NCBI GenBank assembly: GCA_944319815.1
Contig: CALUEX010000024.1
Coordinates: 1-35,027, forward strand
Length of the DNA stretch: 35,027 bases
Direction: 5' to 3'
Origin: an uncultured Prevotella sp.
GTDB lineage: Bacteria > Bacteroidota > Bacteroidia > Bacteroidales > Bacteroidaceae
Made by a program: the position numbers and the translations under genes. This document shows positions 1 to 8,602 of the stretch, piece after piece (positions within the stretch are counted from its first letter, which is position 1; each line of letters begins with the position of its first letter). The notes under the pieces were generated by a model. The model did no database searches, was not told where the DNA came from, and worked only from the letters and a program-made list of their open reading frames with translations.

Positions 1-30
1 ACGTTCTTCTTCAGTGTAAGTTCTCTGCAT
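1..30 (-). CDS. Possible 5' end of a gene leaving the window
   Basis: On the minus strand an ATG at 30 opens a frame reading MQRTYTEEER to the window edge. Ten codons are too few to identify a family, and no clear TAnnTTTG promoter stands upstream. It could be chance. Confidence 0.25.
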   Translation of the reverse strand, partial: MQRTYTEEER

Positions 31-322
31 CTTTTTTATTCTTTTAGAGAACTGTCAACTTATTTAGTATAGGTCAGCCAATGGCAAGACAGGATATGAA
101 GCGTGGATGCTTGACGGCAAAACTGTCTACATACATCAATCCGTGAGGCTACGCCATTTAATCCATTCAATATGGCAGTGTACCGAACAAACGCCAAGCC
201 CGATTACGTTAAACCATCGCGATTATGAAGTTTTTTGATATATTTTTTGTAACTTTGCAAAAGTGTAGCTACAACCTGAACCTTGGTTGGAACGTACACG
301 CTGAACAAAAAACATAACAAGA
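31..322. other. Intergenic region, 292 nt
   Basis: No gene of normal length is visible. A plus-strand frame from about 69 to 237 is open for some 50 codons after a stop and contains only an internal ATG. It could be a decayed coding fragment, but I recognise no family. The 3' part carries the promoter of the HIT gene. Confidence 0.4.
250..257 (+). promoter_or_regulatory. -7 promoter element for the HIT gene
   Basis: TAACTTTG matches the Bacteroidetes -7 consensus TAnnTTTG and lies 66 nt before the HIT start. The nearest TTTG (234-237) is only 12 nt upstream, so the -33 element is not convincing. Confidence 0.5.
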
Positions 323-757
323 ATGAAAAGCGACCCTAAAGACTGTCTCTACTGCCAGAACAACGAGACGCAACACAACCTCATGCTCGAGGTGGCAAAA
401 CTGAGTGTTTCACGCCTGTTCATATTCAAGGAACAAACCTACCACGGACGTTGCCTCGTGGCTTACGACGGACACGTTGACGACCTGAACCAGCTGAGTG
501 ACGACGAGCGCAACGCCTTCATGGCCGACGTGGCACGCGCAACGCGCGCAATGCAAAAAGTGTTCAACCCGGCGAAAATAAACTACGGTGCTTATTCCGA
601 CACGCTGTCGCACCTGCACTTCCACCTCGTGCCTAAATACGTGGGCGGCCCTGACTTCGGCGGAGTGTTCCGCATGAACCCGCAAGAGACTTACCTCACT
701 GACGAGGAGTATGCCGAAATGGCTGAGAAACTGAAGAAGGAAATCTTCGGGAATTAA
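323..757 (+). CDS. HIT family nucleotide-binding protein
   Basis: Histidine-triad hydrolase or transferase acting on nucleoside phosphate derivatives such as AMP conjugates or dinucleoside polyphosphates, presumably cytosolic. The 144 residues are normal for the family. The triad HLHFHLV has His97, His99 and His101, the middle one lying in the catalytic segment. Cys8 and Cys11 (CLYC) look like half of the zinc site found in many bacterial HIT proteins. The ATG at 323 is the only good start and follows a TAnnTTTG element. The next gene, trmD, is on the same strand but is separated by a 180-nt inverted-repeat element. The true substrate cannot be told from the sequence. Confidence 0.9.
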   Translation: MKSDPKDCLYCQNNETQHNLMLEVAKLSVSRLFIFKEQTYHGRCLVAYDGHVDDLNQLSDDERNAFMADVARATRAMQKVFNPAKINYGAYSDTLSHLHFHLVPKYVGGPDFGGVFRMNPQETYLTDEEYAEMAEKLKKEIFGN

Positions 758-763
758 GAAGTC

Positions 764-945
764 TTTTTCAAGGAGTAAAGTAATAAAGGAGTAAGGAGTA
801 AAGGAGTTAAGTAATAAGGAGTCATGGAGTTAAGGAGTTAAGACAATGGCTTCATAAATACTGTTGTTTCACAAACAACAAGGCATTTGTCTTAAATCCT
901 TCACTACTTACTACTTCACTACTTACTACTTTACTCCTTGAAAAA
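764..945. repeat. Long inverted-repeat element with GGAGTAA/GGAGTTAA words
   Basis: Perfect 19-nt arms lie at 764-782 and 927-945. Inside, the left half repeats short words such as GGAGTAA and GGAGTTAAG, and the right half carries their complements (ACTACTTACT, TTAAATCC). The tip is a small hairpin, GTTGTTT-CAC-AAACAAC. The whole 182 nt could fold as one long imperfect hairpin or cruciform. It fills the gap between the HIT gene and trmD and belongs to a word family seen at several other sites in the window. Confidence 0.8.
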
Positions 946-963
946 TCCCAAGCATAATAAGAC

Positions 964-1644
964 ATGAGAATAGACATCATAACCGTATTGCCCGAAATGG
1001 TCGAAGGCTTCGTGCACGAGTCAATCCTGGCGCGTGCGCAAAAGAAGGGACTGGCGGAAATACACCTGCACAACCTGCGCGACTATTCAACGGACAAGTG
1101 GCGGCGCGTTGACGACTATCCTTATGGCGGCTTCGCGGGCATGGTGATGCAGTGCGAACCGATTGACCGTGCCATATCGGCACTAAAGGCCGAAAGGGAA
1201 TACGACGAGGTAATCTACACGTCGCCCGACGGCGAACGGTTTGACCAACACATAGCCAACGACCTTTCGATGAAAGGTAACATCATCATCCTGTGCGGCC
1301 ACTACAAGGGTATAGACCAGCGAGTGCGCGACCACCTCATCACGCGCGAAATAAGCATCGGCGACTATGTGCTGACAGGCGGAGAACTTGCGGCTGCAGT
1401 AATGGCCGACGCCATCGTAAGGCTCGTGCCAGGTGTAATCAGCGACGACCAAAGCGCCCTGTCAGACTGTTTCCAGGACGATATGCTCTCGGCACCAATC
1501 TACACGCGCCCCGCCGAATACAAGGGTTGGCGCGTGCCCGACATACTGCTGAGCGGGAACGAGGCGAAAATAAAGGAATGGGAAATTGAACAGAGCTACG
1601 AGCGCACACGACGGCTGCGCCCGGACCTTCTGGAAAATGCATAA
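964..1644 (+). CDS. trmD: tRNA (guanine-37-N1)-methyltransferase TrmD
   Basis: Methylates G37 next to the anticodon of certain tRNAs using S-adenosylmethionine, which prevents +1 frameshifting. The 226 residues are slightly short but normal for Bacteroidetes TrmD. Diagnostic segments of this SPOUT-fold enzyme are [12 protein letters not shown] at the N-terminus, [24 protein letters not shown] (the trefoil-knot cofactor site) and the later VPDILLSGN. The Asp in ALSDCFQDD probably corresponds to the catalytic aspartate. The start at 964 gives the canonical N-terminus. The rimM and rplS genes that often accompany trmD are absent, so it stands alone between two inverted repeats. Confidence 0.95.
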   Translation: MRIDIITVLPEMVEGFVHESILARAQKKGLAEIHLHNLRDYSTDKWRRVDDYPYGGFAGMVMQCEPIDRAISALKAEREYDEVIYTSPDGERFDQHIANDLSMKGNIIILCGHYKGIDQRVRDHLITREISIGDYVLTGGELAAAVMADAIVRLVPGVISDDQSALSDCFQDDMLSAPIYTRPAEYKGWRVPDILLSGNEAKIKEWEIEQSYERTRRLRPDLLENA

Positions 1645-1646
1645 CC

Positions 1647-1723
1647 CATAATGCACAATGCATAATGGTGCGCTGACGCAACCATAAGCCACGGCGTCGG
1701 CCTATTATGTATTGCGCATTATG
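1647..1723. repeat. Inverted repeat built from CATAATGCA words, after trmD
   Basis: Arms of 20 nt at 1647-1666 and 1704-1723 are complementary at 18 of 20 positions, with a 37-nt GC-richer loop. It starts three bases after the trmD stop and could act as a 3' end or RNA-stabilising structure. It lacks a U-tract typical of an intrinsic terminator. Confidence 0.75.
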
Positions 1724-1750
1724 AATTAGTAAAAATATAATTAAAAAAAT

Positions 1751-1781
1751 TTTGCTTTGCGCTTAACTTACATTATCTTTG
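1751..1781 (+). promoter_or_regulatory. Bacteroidetes promoter of the aminopeptidase P operon
   Basis: TTTG at 1751-1754 and TATCTTTG at 1774-1781 are separated by 19 nt, matching the -33/-7 consensus. Transcription would start near 1788, about 40 nt before the start codon at 1831. Confidence 0.75.
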
Positions 1782-1830
1782 CAGCCGAAAGGACACTTTC
1801 GACATACCTATAAATTAATACTTTGAAAAA

Positions 1831-3228
1831 ATGTTCAGTAAAGAAACGTATGTTAAAAGGCGGGCTACGTTGAAAAGCCTCGTCAAGGAAGGATTGATAC
1901 TGTTGTTCGGCAATAATGAGTCACCGGCTAACTACCCGGCTAACTGTTATTATCCGTTCCGCCAAGACTCGTCATTCCTTTACTACTTCGGCCTCGACCG
2001 CGCCGGTCTTGTGGGTGTAATCGACATCGACGAAGACACGGAAACATTGGTGGGCGACGACATCGACATTGAAGACATCGTATGGTTCGGCTCCGTTGAC
2101 AGCGTCAGCGACATGGCTGCAAGCACCGGCGTAGCCAATACCGCGCCGATGAGGCAGCTGCAGGCCATCTGCAACAACGCCCTCAGGAACCACAGGCCAA
2201 TACACTTCCTGCCACCATACAGGCACGACACTAAGATACAAATATCCGACCTCCTCGGCATACACCCAAGCCAGCAGAAAGAAGCTGCCTCGCTCGAACT
2301 GATAAAGGCCGTGGTGAAAATGCGCTCGGTGAAAGAGCAACAGGAGATTGAGGAGATAGAAAGAGCCTGCGCCATAGGCTACAAGATGCACACTACGGCC
2401 ATGCGCCTGACAAAGCCGGGCGTAACCGAAAAATACGTGGGCGGACAGGTGGACGGAGTGGCTGCATCATACGGGGCAAAAGTCAGCTTCGCCACGATAT
2501 ATACGCAGCACGGCGAAATCATGCACGGCATACCACGCTGGGACGAACTTGAGGCCGGGCGCCTTGTGCTCTGCGATGCAGGAGCCGAAAACCGCAACAA
2601 CTATTGCTCGGACAATACGCGCACATACCCCGTAAACGGCAAGTTCACACAACGCCAACTTGAAATATACAGCATCGTGGAAGCCTGTCACGACCATGTG
2701 CTCGAAGTGGCGAGACCCGGAATAAAATACAAAGATGTCCACCTTGCCGTGTGCAGGTTGATGACCGAACGCCTGAAAGGACTCGGCCTGATGAAAGGCG
2801 ACACCGATGAGGCCGTAGCTGCCGGGGCACACGCAATGTTCCTGCCTCACGGACTCGGCCACATGATGGGCATGGACGTGCACGACATGGAGGGACTTGG
2901 GCAAATATACGTCGGTTTCGACGACGAGACAAGGCCATCGGGGCAATTCGGCACTAACGCACTTCGCATGGGCAGAAGGCTCGAGGAAGGCTTCATCGTA
3001 ACCGACGAACCAGGCATCTACTTCATCCCTGACCTCATAGACGACTGGAAATCCAAGGGCTTGCACAAAGACTTCATCAACTATGACGTGCTCGAGACAT
3101 ACAAGGACTTCGGCGGAATACGCATCGAGGACGACTTGCTGATAACCGCAGACGGTTGCCGTTTCCTCGGCGAGGAACGCATACCGTACCACCCGACTGA
3201 CGTGGAAAACTACATGACAAACAATTAA
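1831..3228 (+). CDS. pepP: Xaa-Pro aminopeptidase (aminopeptidase P, M24B)
   Basis: Removes N-terminal residues that precede proline; a dinuclear metal enzyme, cytosolic since no signal peptide is visible. The 465 residues carry an N-terminal aminopeptidase P domain (about 1-150) and a C-terminal pita-bread domain. The five expected metal ligands can be placed as Asp249, Asp261, His344, Glu393 and Glu433, in the motifs DAGAE, SDNTRTYPVNGKF, PHGLGHMMGMDVHD, TDEPGIY and GIRIEDD. One extra residue separates the first two ligands compared with the E. coli enzyme as I recall it. It has its own promoter and is followed after 26 nt by a secreted cysteine peptidase, so the two are probably one operon serving peptide degradation. 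Confidence 0.93.
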   Translation: MFSKETYVKRRATLKSLVKEGLILLFGNNESPANYPANCYYPFRQDSSFLYYFGLDRAGLVGVIDIDEDTETLVGDDIDIEDIVWFGSVDSVSDMAASTGVANTAPMRQLQAICNNALRNHRPIHFLPPYRHDTKIQISDLLGIHPSQQKEAASLELIKAVVKMRSVKEQQEIEEIERACAIGYKMHTTAMRLTKPGVTEKYVGGQVDGVAASYGAKVSFATIYTQHGEIMHGIPRWDELEAGRLVLCDAGAENRNNYCSDNTRTYPVNGKFTQRQLEIYSIVEACHDHVLEVARPGIKYKDVHLAVCRLMTERLKGLGLMKGDTDEAVAAGAHAMFLPHGLGHMMGMDVHDMEGLGQIYVGFDDETRPSGQFGTNALRMGRRLEEGFIVTDEPGIYFIPDLIDDWKSKGLHKDFINYDVLETYKDFGGIRIEDDLLITADGCRFLGEERIPYHPTDVENYMTNN

Positions 3229-3254
3229 CCAAAACATAAAACCCTAACAAAACA

Positions 3255-4457
3255 ATGAAAAAGCTACTCATCGTATGCCTGCTGGCCGGACTTACGGTCG
3301 GAGCAAACGCACAAGACAAGAAAGAGTCTGCAGAGAAAAAAGCACCGGTGTTTACGACCGTAAAGGAAAACAAAATCACAAGCATCAAGGACCAAAACCG
3401 CAGCGGTACCTGCTGGGCTTACTCAACACTGAGCTTCATCGAAAGCGAAATCCTTAAAGCAACGGGCAAGACTTACAACCTGTGTGAAATGTTCATCGCC
3501 AACAAGGACTACATGGACCGTGCCATCGTAACCGTAAGGATGCACGGCGACAGCCAGTTCTCACAGGGCGGAAGTTTCGCTGACGTTGTAACAATAATGA
3601 AGAACTACGGTATCTGCCCAGAGGAAGCCATGCCGGCACCAGGAACCCTCACGGGCGACTCACTTGCCGTGTTCGACGAATTCTTCAGCGTGATGGAGCC
3701 TTACGTTTACTCGATAGCAAGAAGCAAGTCGAAGAAAATATCACAGCAATGGCGCAAGGGCCTGCAAGGAATACTTGACGCATACCTCGGCGAATGCCCG
3801 GAGAAGTTCACTTACGAAGGCAAGGAATACACGCCGAAGTCGTTTGCGGAAAGTCTCGGAATTAACCTTGACGATTATGTATCAATAACGAGCTTCACCC
3901 ACCATCCGTTCTACACGCAATTCGCCATCGAGGTGCAGGACAACTGGCGCTGGGCTCCGTCTTACAACGTGCCTATGGACGAGATGATGCGCATAATCGA
4001 CAACGCCATCAACGAAGGCTACACCATAGCTTGGGGCGGTGACGTGACTGAAGACGGCTTCACACGCCAGGGTCTCGGAATTGCCTATGACGTCAAAAAA
4101 GCACGCAGCATGGCCGGAACGGATGCCGACAGGTGGTTTAAGCTGTCAGCAACGGAGAAGAGAAGCAAACTTGACTCTCTCGGAGTTGATGCTCCCGAAA
4201 TTGTCCCGACACAGGAAATGAGGCAGGAAGCCTTCGACAACTGGGAAACAACCGACGACCACGGTATGCACCTATTCGGTATAGCCAAGGACAAGAATGG
4301 CAAGGAATACTACATGGTAAAGAACTCGTGGGGAGAATACGGCGACTACAAAGGTATTTGGTACATGAGCAAAAACTTCGTTGCCTACAAGACCATGAAC
4401 TTCATGGTAAACAAGAACGCCATACCTAAGGACATTCGCAAGAAACTCGGCATCTAA
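3255..4457 (+). CDS. Exported C1B cysteine peptidase (aminopeptidase C / bleomycin hydrolase type)
   Basis: Papain-clan peptidase of the bleomycin hydrolase group, predicted to trim peptides. The N-terminus is a clear signal peptide, residues 1-20 ending VGANAQ, so the protein acts outside the cytoplasm, unlike classical PepC. The catalytic triad is visible as Cys53 (SGTCWAYS), His336 (DDHGMHLFG) and Asn357 (KNSWGEYG), with Gln47 (KDQNRSGTC) as the probable oxyanion residue. The 400 residues are a little shorter than cytosolic PepC. It follows the aminopeptidase P gene by 26 nt without a separate promoter and ends before a strong hairpin. Exact cleavage preference cannot be read. Confidence 0.9.
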   Translation: MKKLLIVCLLAGLTVGANAQDKKESAEKKAPVFTTVKENKITSIKDQNRSGTCWAYSTLSFIESEILKATGKTYNLCEMFIANKDYMDRAIVTVRMHGDSQFSQGGSFADVVTIMKNYGICPEEAMPAPGTLTGDSLAVFDEFFSVMEPYVYSIARSKSKKISQQWRKGLQGILDAYLGECPEKFTYEGKEYTPKSFAESLGINLDDYVSITSFTHHPFYTQFAIEVQDNWRWAPSYNVPMDEMMRIIDNAINEGYTIAWGGDVTEDGFTRQGLGIAYDVKKARSMAGTDADRWFKLSATEKRSKLDSLGVDAPEIVPTQEMRQEAFDNWETTDDHGMHLFGIAKDKNGKEYYMVKNSWGEYGDYKGIWYMSKNFVAYKTMNFMVNKNAIPKDIRKKLGI

Positions 4458-4485
4458 ATCACCGAAGTTACGCAATTTACATTAC

Positions 4486-4516
4486 AGGCAGGCAAGGCAA
4501 ACAGCCTTGTCTGCCT
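4486..4516 (+). terminator. Hairpin ending the peptidase operon
   Basis: AGGCAGGCAAGGC (4486-4498) pairs with GCCTTGTCTGCCT (4504-4516), with one G-T wobble and a 5-nt loop, 28 nt after the stop codon. The downstream tract is AT-rich rather than a pure T-run. Confidence 0.65.
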
Positions 4517-4628
4517 ATATTATATATAGGTGCCAACCATACAGTCCACAACCGGCTTAATTGCCAACTTACAAACTACAGATAACAACTTTTCCTATAC
4601 AATCTGCCGTTATGTTGTTTTTTATTTG

Positions 4629-4636
4629 TAACTTTA
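4629..4636 (+). promoter_or_regulatory. Imperfect -7 element before recJ
   Basis: TAACTTTA differs from TAnnTTTG only at the last base and lies 58 nt before recJ. No well-spaced -33 TTTG is seen. Confidence 0.35.
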
Positions 4637-4694
4637 CACGCTCTTTACCTGACCAGGAACGAGTCTTTGTAAAGAAAAAACAAAAAACAACATA

Positions 4695-6422
4695 ATGCAC
4701 TTCAAATGGAAATACGAACAACCGACATCAGAACAAAAAAAGGCGGCTGAAGAACTGGGAACTAAGATAGGAATCAGTCCCATACTCGCCGGGATACTAA
4801 TCAGGCGAGGCATCACGACAGAATCGGCAGCCAAGCGGTTCTTCCGTCCACAACTCAACGACCTCATAAACCCTTTCCTGATGAAAGACATGGACGTTGC
4901 AGTGGATAGGCTCAATGATGCGATGGGCCGCAAGGAACGAATAATGGTGTACGGAGACTACGACGTCGACGGGTGTTCGGCTGTAGCACTCGTCTATAAG
5001 TTTTTGCAACAGTTTTATTCAAACATCGACTATTACATTCCTGACCGTTATGACGAAGGATACGGCGTAAGCTACAAAGGGATAGAATACGCCATGCAGA
5101 CAGGAGTAAAATTAATAATTATACTCGACTGCGGCATAAAGGCCCATGAAGAAATAAAATATGCAAAAAGCCTCGGAATAGACTTTATCGTCTGCGACCA
5201 CCATGTCCCAGACGAAGTTCTCCCGCCAGCAGTGGCAACGCTGAACCCCAAACGAAGCGATGACGCTTACCCCTTTAAACACCTATGTGGGTGCGGCGTA
5301 GGATTTAAGTTCATGCAAGCGTTCGCAAAAAACAATGGCATACCATTCTCGAGGCTAATCCCTTTACTTGACCTTTGTGCCGTAAGCATCGCTGCGGACA
5401 TCGTACCCGTTACAGAAGAAAACCGCATACTGGCTTTCCATGGCATGAAACAACTCAACCAAAACCCAAGCATCGGCCTGAAAGCAATAATAGATATATG
5501 CGGATTGAATGGACGAACGCTGACCATGAGTGACATCGTATTCAAAATAGGGCCACGAATAAACGCTTCAGGCAGGATGGAAAACGGTAGGGAAAGCGTT
5601 GACTTGCTCGTTGAGAAAGATTTTAGCAGTGCGCTGAAAAGGGCTAAGCACATCAATGAATACAACGAGCAACGCAAAGACATTGATAAGCAGATGACCG
5701 AGGAGGCCAACCAGATAATCTCAAGGATTGAAAGCCAAAAGCGCCACTCGAGCATTGTCTTGTATGACGAGAACTGGAAAAAAGGCATAATCGGAATAGT
5801 TGCCTCACGACTGACCGAAATATACTTCCGCCCTACCATTGTGCTGACACGCGACAACGACCTTGCCACTGGTTCGGCACGCAGCGTCACAGGCTTCGAC
5901 GTCTACTCTGCAATAAAGAGTTGTAGGGATATGCTGCTTAATTTCGGAGGCCACACTTACGCCGCCGGGTTGACCCTGAAATGGGACGACGTGCCTGAGT
6001 TCAGGCGCCGTTTCCAAAAATACGTGGATGACCATATACAGCCGGAACAGATGGAGGCAACACTTGACATTGATGCAGAGATTGACTTTAAGGACATCAC
6101 AAGGAAGCTGCACGCAGACTTGAAAAAGTTTGGGCCATTCGGGCCAATGAACACTAAACCCTTATTCTGCACCACTGACGTGTATGACTTCGGTACGAGC
6201 AAGGTTGTAGGCAGGGAACAGGAACACATCAAGCTCGAGCTTGTAGACTCGAAATCGAACAACGTAATGAACGGTATAGCTTTTGGGCAAAGTGGTTCCG
6301 CACGATACATAAAATCGAAACGCAGCTTTGACATCGCTTATACCATAGAGGACAACGTATTCAAACACAACGGCATACAACTGCAAATCGAAGACATCAG
6401 GCCTTCTATTGGTGAAGAATGA
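4695..6422 (+). CDS. recJ: Single-strand-specific 5'-3' exonuclease RecJ
   Basis: Degrades single-stranded DNA 5' to 3' in recombination and mismatch or base-excision repair. The 575 residues have the DHH layout: YGDYDVDG with DYDVD at 88-92, Asp145 (ILDCG), and the signature DHH at 168-170, all expected manganese ligands. A DHHA1 domain follows, with the GGHTYAAG motif after RSVTGFDVYSA, then a C-terminal OB-like domain. The start at 4695 gives a normal N-terminus. The next gene is recQ on the same strand, a functionally fitting neighbour because RecQ unwinds DNA for RecJ, but a perfect 17-bp inverted repeat lies between them. Confidence 0.95.
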   Translation: MHFKWKYEQPTSEQKKAAEELGTKIGISPILAGILIRRGITTESAAKRFFRPQLNDLINPFLMKDMDVAVDRLNDAMGRKERIMVYGDYDVDGCSAVALVYKFLQQFYSNIDYYIPDRYDEGYGVSYKGIEYAMQTGVKLIIILDCGIKAHEEIKYAKSLGIDFIVCDHHVPDEVLPPAVATLNPKRSDDAYPFKHLCGCGVGFKFMQAFAKNNGIPFSRLIPLLDLCAVSIAADIVPVTEENRILAFHGMKQLNQNPSIGLKAIIDICGLNGRTLTMSDIVFKIGPRINASGRMENGRESVDLLVEKDFSSALKRAKHINEYNEQRKDIDKQMTEEANQIISRIESQKRHSSIVLYDENWKKGIIGIVASRLTEIYFRPTIVLTRDNDLATGSARSVTGFDVYSAIKSCRDMLLNFGGHTYAAGLTLKWDDVPEFRRRFQKYVDDHIQPEQMEATLDIDAEIDFKDITRKLHADLKKFGPFGPMNTKPLFCTTDVYDFGTSKVVGREQEHIKLELVDSKSNNVMNGIAFGQSGSARYIKSKRSFDIAYTIEDNVFKHNGIQLQIEDIRPSIGEE

Positions 6423-6432
6423 ATGTCAAGAT

Positions 6433-6500
6433 AAAAGTTAAGGATTAAGGAGGCATACTTAAAAACGCGATAAAATACACTTTCTTAATCCTTAACTTTT
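6433..6500. repeat. Perfect 17-bp inverted repeat between recJ and recQ
   Basis: Arms at 6433-6449 and 6484-6500 (AAAAGTTAAGGATTAAG and its complement) are perfect, with a 34-nt loop. On the plus strand the right arm ends in a short T-run (ACTTTTAATTTTT), so it may partly terminate recJ transcripts and lower recQ expression. Confidence 0.75.
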
Positions 6501-6536
6501 AATTTTTAGCACTCAATCCTTAAACCTCCTACGAAC

Positions 6537-8447
6537 ATGGACAAATACCAACAACTCCTTAAAAAGTATTGGGGCTACGACGACTTCCGCGGAATTCAGC
6601 GCGACATAATAGAGAGCATCTGCACAAATCATGACACGCTCGGGCTTATGCCTACTGGAGGAGGAAAATCAATAACCTTCCAAGTGCCGGCATTGTCAAT
6701 GAGCGGAGTGTGCATCGTGATAACGCCGCTTATTGCCTTGATGAAAGACCAGGTGGAACATTTACGCCAACGAGGGATAAAGGCCGCTGCAGTATATTCG
6801 GGCATGATGCACGCCGACGTCATAACGACACTCGAAAACGCGATATTCGGAGGAGTGAAAATACTGTACGTCTCCCCCGAAAGGCTTTCATCGGAACTTT
6901 TCCAGAAGAAGCTAAGCCACATGAAAGTTAGCTTCATCACAGTAGACGAGGCCCACTGCATAAGCCAATGGGGCTATGATTTCCGTCCTTCATACCTTAA
7001 AATCAATGACATCAGGCGCATCAAGCCTGACGCACCGATACTCGCACTTACAGCCACAGCCACTCCGCGCGTAGTCGATGACATACAAGACAGACTCGGC
7101 TTCAAGCAGAAAAACGTCTTCCGAATGAGCTTCGAGCGCGCAAACCTTGCATACATCGTCATGAAAAACGGCGACAAACTACGCACAATACAAAGGTTGC
7201 TCGACGAGGTTGACGGTTCAGCGATAATCTATGTACGAAGCAGGAAGCGCACGAAAGAGACAGCAAAGGCCCTAAATGACTGCGGGATAAAAGCCACGTT
7301 CTACAACGCAGGACTTGAAAGCGCCGTAAGGGACGCACGACAGAAAGACTGGCAGGAAGACCGGGTGCGCGTCATGGTGGCCACCAACGCTTTCGGCATG
7401 GGTATAGACAAGGACGACGTAAGGCAGGTTATACACCTTGACTGCCCCGACTCGCCTGAGGCCTACTTCCAGGAAGCCGGACGCGCCGGGCGTGACGGCA
7501 AGCCTGCACGTGCCGTACTGCTGTACGACGGGAACGACCGGGCCAAGCTCTTGCGGCGCATAGGCGAGACTTTCCCGGACAAGGACTTCATCCGAACGGT
7601 CTACGAACATCTCGCCTACTTCTACCAAATAGCCATGGGCAGCGGTGCAGGGTGCAGGTTCGAGTTCAACATCGACAAGTTCTGCCTCTACTTCCGCCAC
7701 TTCCCCATACCGGTGAACTCTGCCCTCAACATACTGGCGCGTGCCGGATATATCGACTATGACGGCGAACGCGACAATATGTCACAGGTAACCATGCTCA
7801 TTGGGCGCGACGACCTGTACCGACTGAACAGCCTGAACGAAGTAGAGAACAACGTGGTGACTACATTGCTGCGCAATTACGGCGGACTGTTCTCTGACTA
7901 TTGTTACATTGACGAAAGCCTCATTGCCATGCAAGCCGACATCAGCCGCGAAACGGTCTACGACGTACTGAAAGGCCTAAGCCAACGGCGCATCATGCAC
8001 TTCATCCCAAGAAAGGCCATACCGCACATCCGTTACACCCAACGACGGGAAGAGGCCGACCTCCTTGTCTTCAGCCGAGAGGTCTACGATGACCGAAAAC
8101 AGGAATACACCGAGAGGATTAACGCCATGATAAACTATGCCGAGAACGACGACGTTTGCCGCAGCAGGCAACTGCTGAGATATTTCGGCGAGGCACGCTC
8201 AACCGACTGTGGAATATGCGACGTATGTAAAAGCCACGCCCCTGGAACGACAGACAAGACCGCACTTGCCGCAGCCGCAGAGGCCATAGCGGCCTTGCTT
8301 GGCGACGGCGAACCACACCCGATAACCGAAATCACGAAAATAAGGCAAGACCTTAACATCGTGAAGGAAGCCCTCGAGTTCATGATTAGTGAGGAAAAGG
8401 CGTTCGTCCGCGACGGCAAGATAACATTAGCCCCGGCAAACCATTAA
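6537..8447 (+). CDS. recQ: RecQ-family ATP-dependent DNA helicase
   Basis: 3'-5' helicase for recombination and fork repair. Walker A is PTGGGKS with Lys44; Walker B is DEAH at 137-140, followed by CISQWGYDFR, the RecQ aromatic-loop region. Motif VI is present as YFQEAGRAGRDG. The zinc-type cysteines (Cys541, 558, 561, 564 in CRSRQLLRYFGE and CGICDVC) lie near the C-terminus, after a roughly 170-residue region, and a small HRDC-like tail follows. In E. coli RecQ the zinc module comes directly after the helicase core. The 636 residues fit the shorter of the RecQ forms found in Bacteroidetes, so a second RecQ may exist elsewhere in the genome. Confidence 0.93.
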   Translation: MDKYQQLLKKYWGYDDFRGIQRDIIESICTNHDTLGLMPTGGGKSITFQVPALSMSGVCIVITPLIALMKDQVEHLRQRGIKAAAVYSGMMHADVITTLENAIFGGVKILYVSPERLSSELFQKKLSHMKVSFITVDEAHCISQWGYDFRPSYLKINDIRRIKPDAPILALTATATPRVVDDIQDRLGFKQKNVFRMSFERANLAYIVMKNGDKLRTIQRLLDEVDGSAIIYVRSRKRTKETAKALNDCGIKATFYNAGLESAVRDARQKDWQEDRVRVMVATNAFGMGIDKDDVRQVIHLDCPDSPEAYFQEAGRAGRDGKPARAVLLYDGNDRAKLLRRIGETFPDKDFIRTVYEHLAYFYQIAMGSGAGCRFEFNIDKFCLYFRHFPIPVNSALNILARAGYIDYDGERDNMSQVTMLIGRDDLYRLNSLNEVENNVVTTLLRNYGGLFSDYCYIDESLIAMQADISRETVYDVLKGLSQRRIMHFIPRKAIPHIRYTQRREEADLLVFSREVYDDRKQEYTERINAMINYAENDDVCRSRQLLRYFGEARSTDCGICDVCKSHAPGTTDKTALAAAAEAIAALLGDGEPHPITEITKIRQDLNIVKEALEFMISEEKAFVRDGKITLAPANH

Positions 8448-8470
8448 GGTATGCCAGGGCTTTTCTTTCA

Positions 8471-8590
8471 TTTTGGAGTTAAGGAGTAATGGAGTAAAGG
8501 AGTTAAGACATTAGCTTTTTCACCCATTCTCCTCCCCTCGGGGAGGTTGGGAGGGGGCTTCGGGTTGGTTGGGAGGGGGCTTCGGGGCCA
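8471..8590 (+). repeat. Dispersed repeat copy 1 (GGAGTTAA words then GC-rich palindrome)
   Basis: The order is GGAGTTAAGGAGTAATGG, GTTAAGACATTAGC, then CTCCCCTCGGGGAGGTTGGG followed by a repeated GGGAGGGGGCTTCGGG. The same order occurs at 11840-11920 and, reversed, at 20744-20870. It sits between the convergent recQ and GH28 genes and may form their shared 3' structure. Confidence 0.75.
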
Positions 8591-8602
8591 CCTTTTCGTC
8601 AT

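Noticed and set aside
69-237. Possible gene fragment near the window start
   Set aside because: It is open for about 50 codons but lacks a good start and any family likeness, so I describe it only as intergenic.
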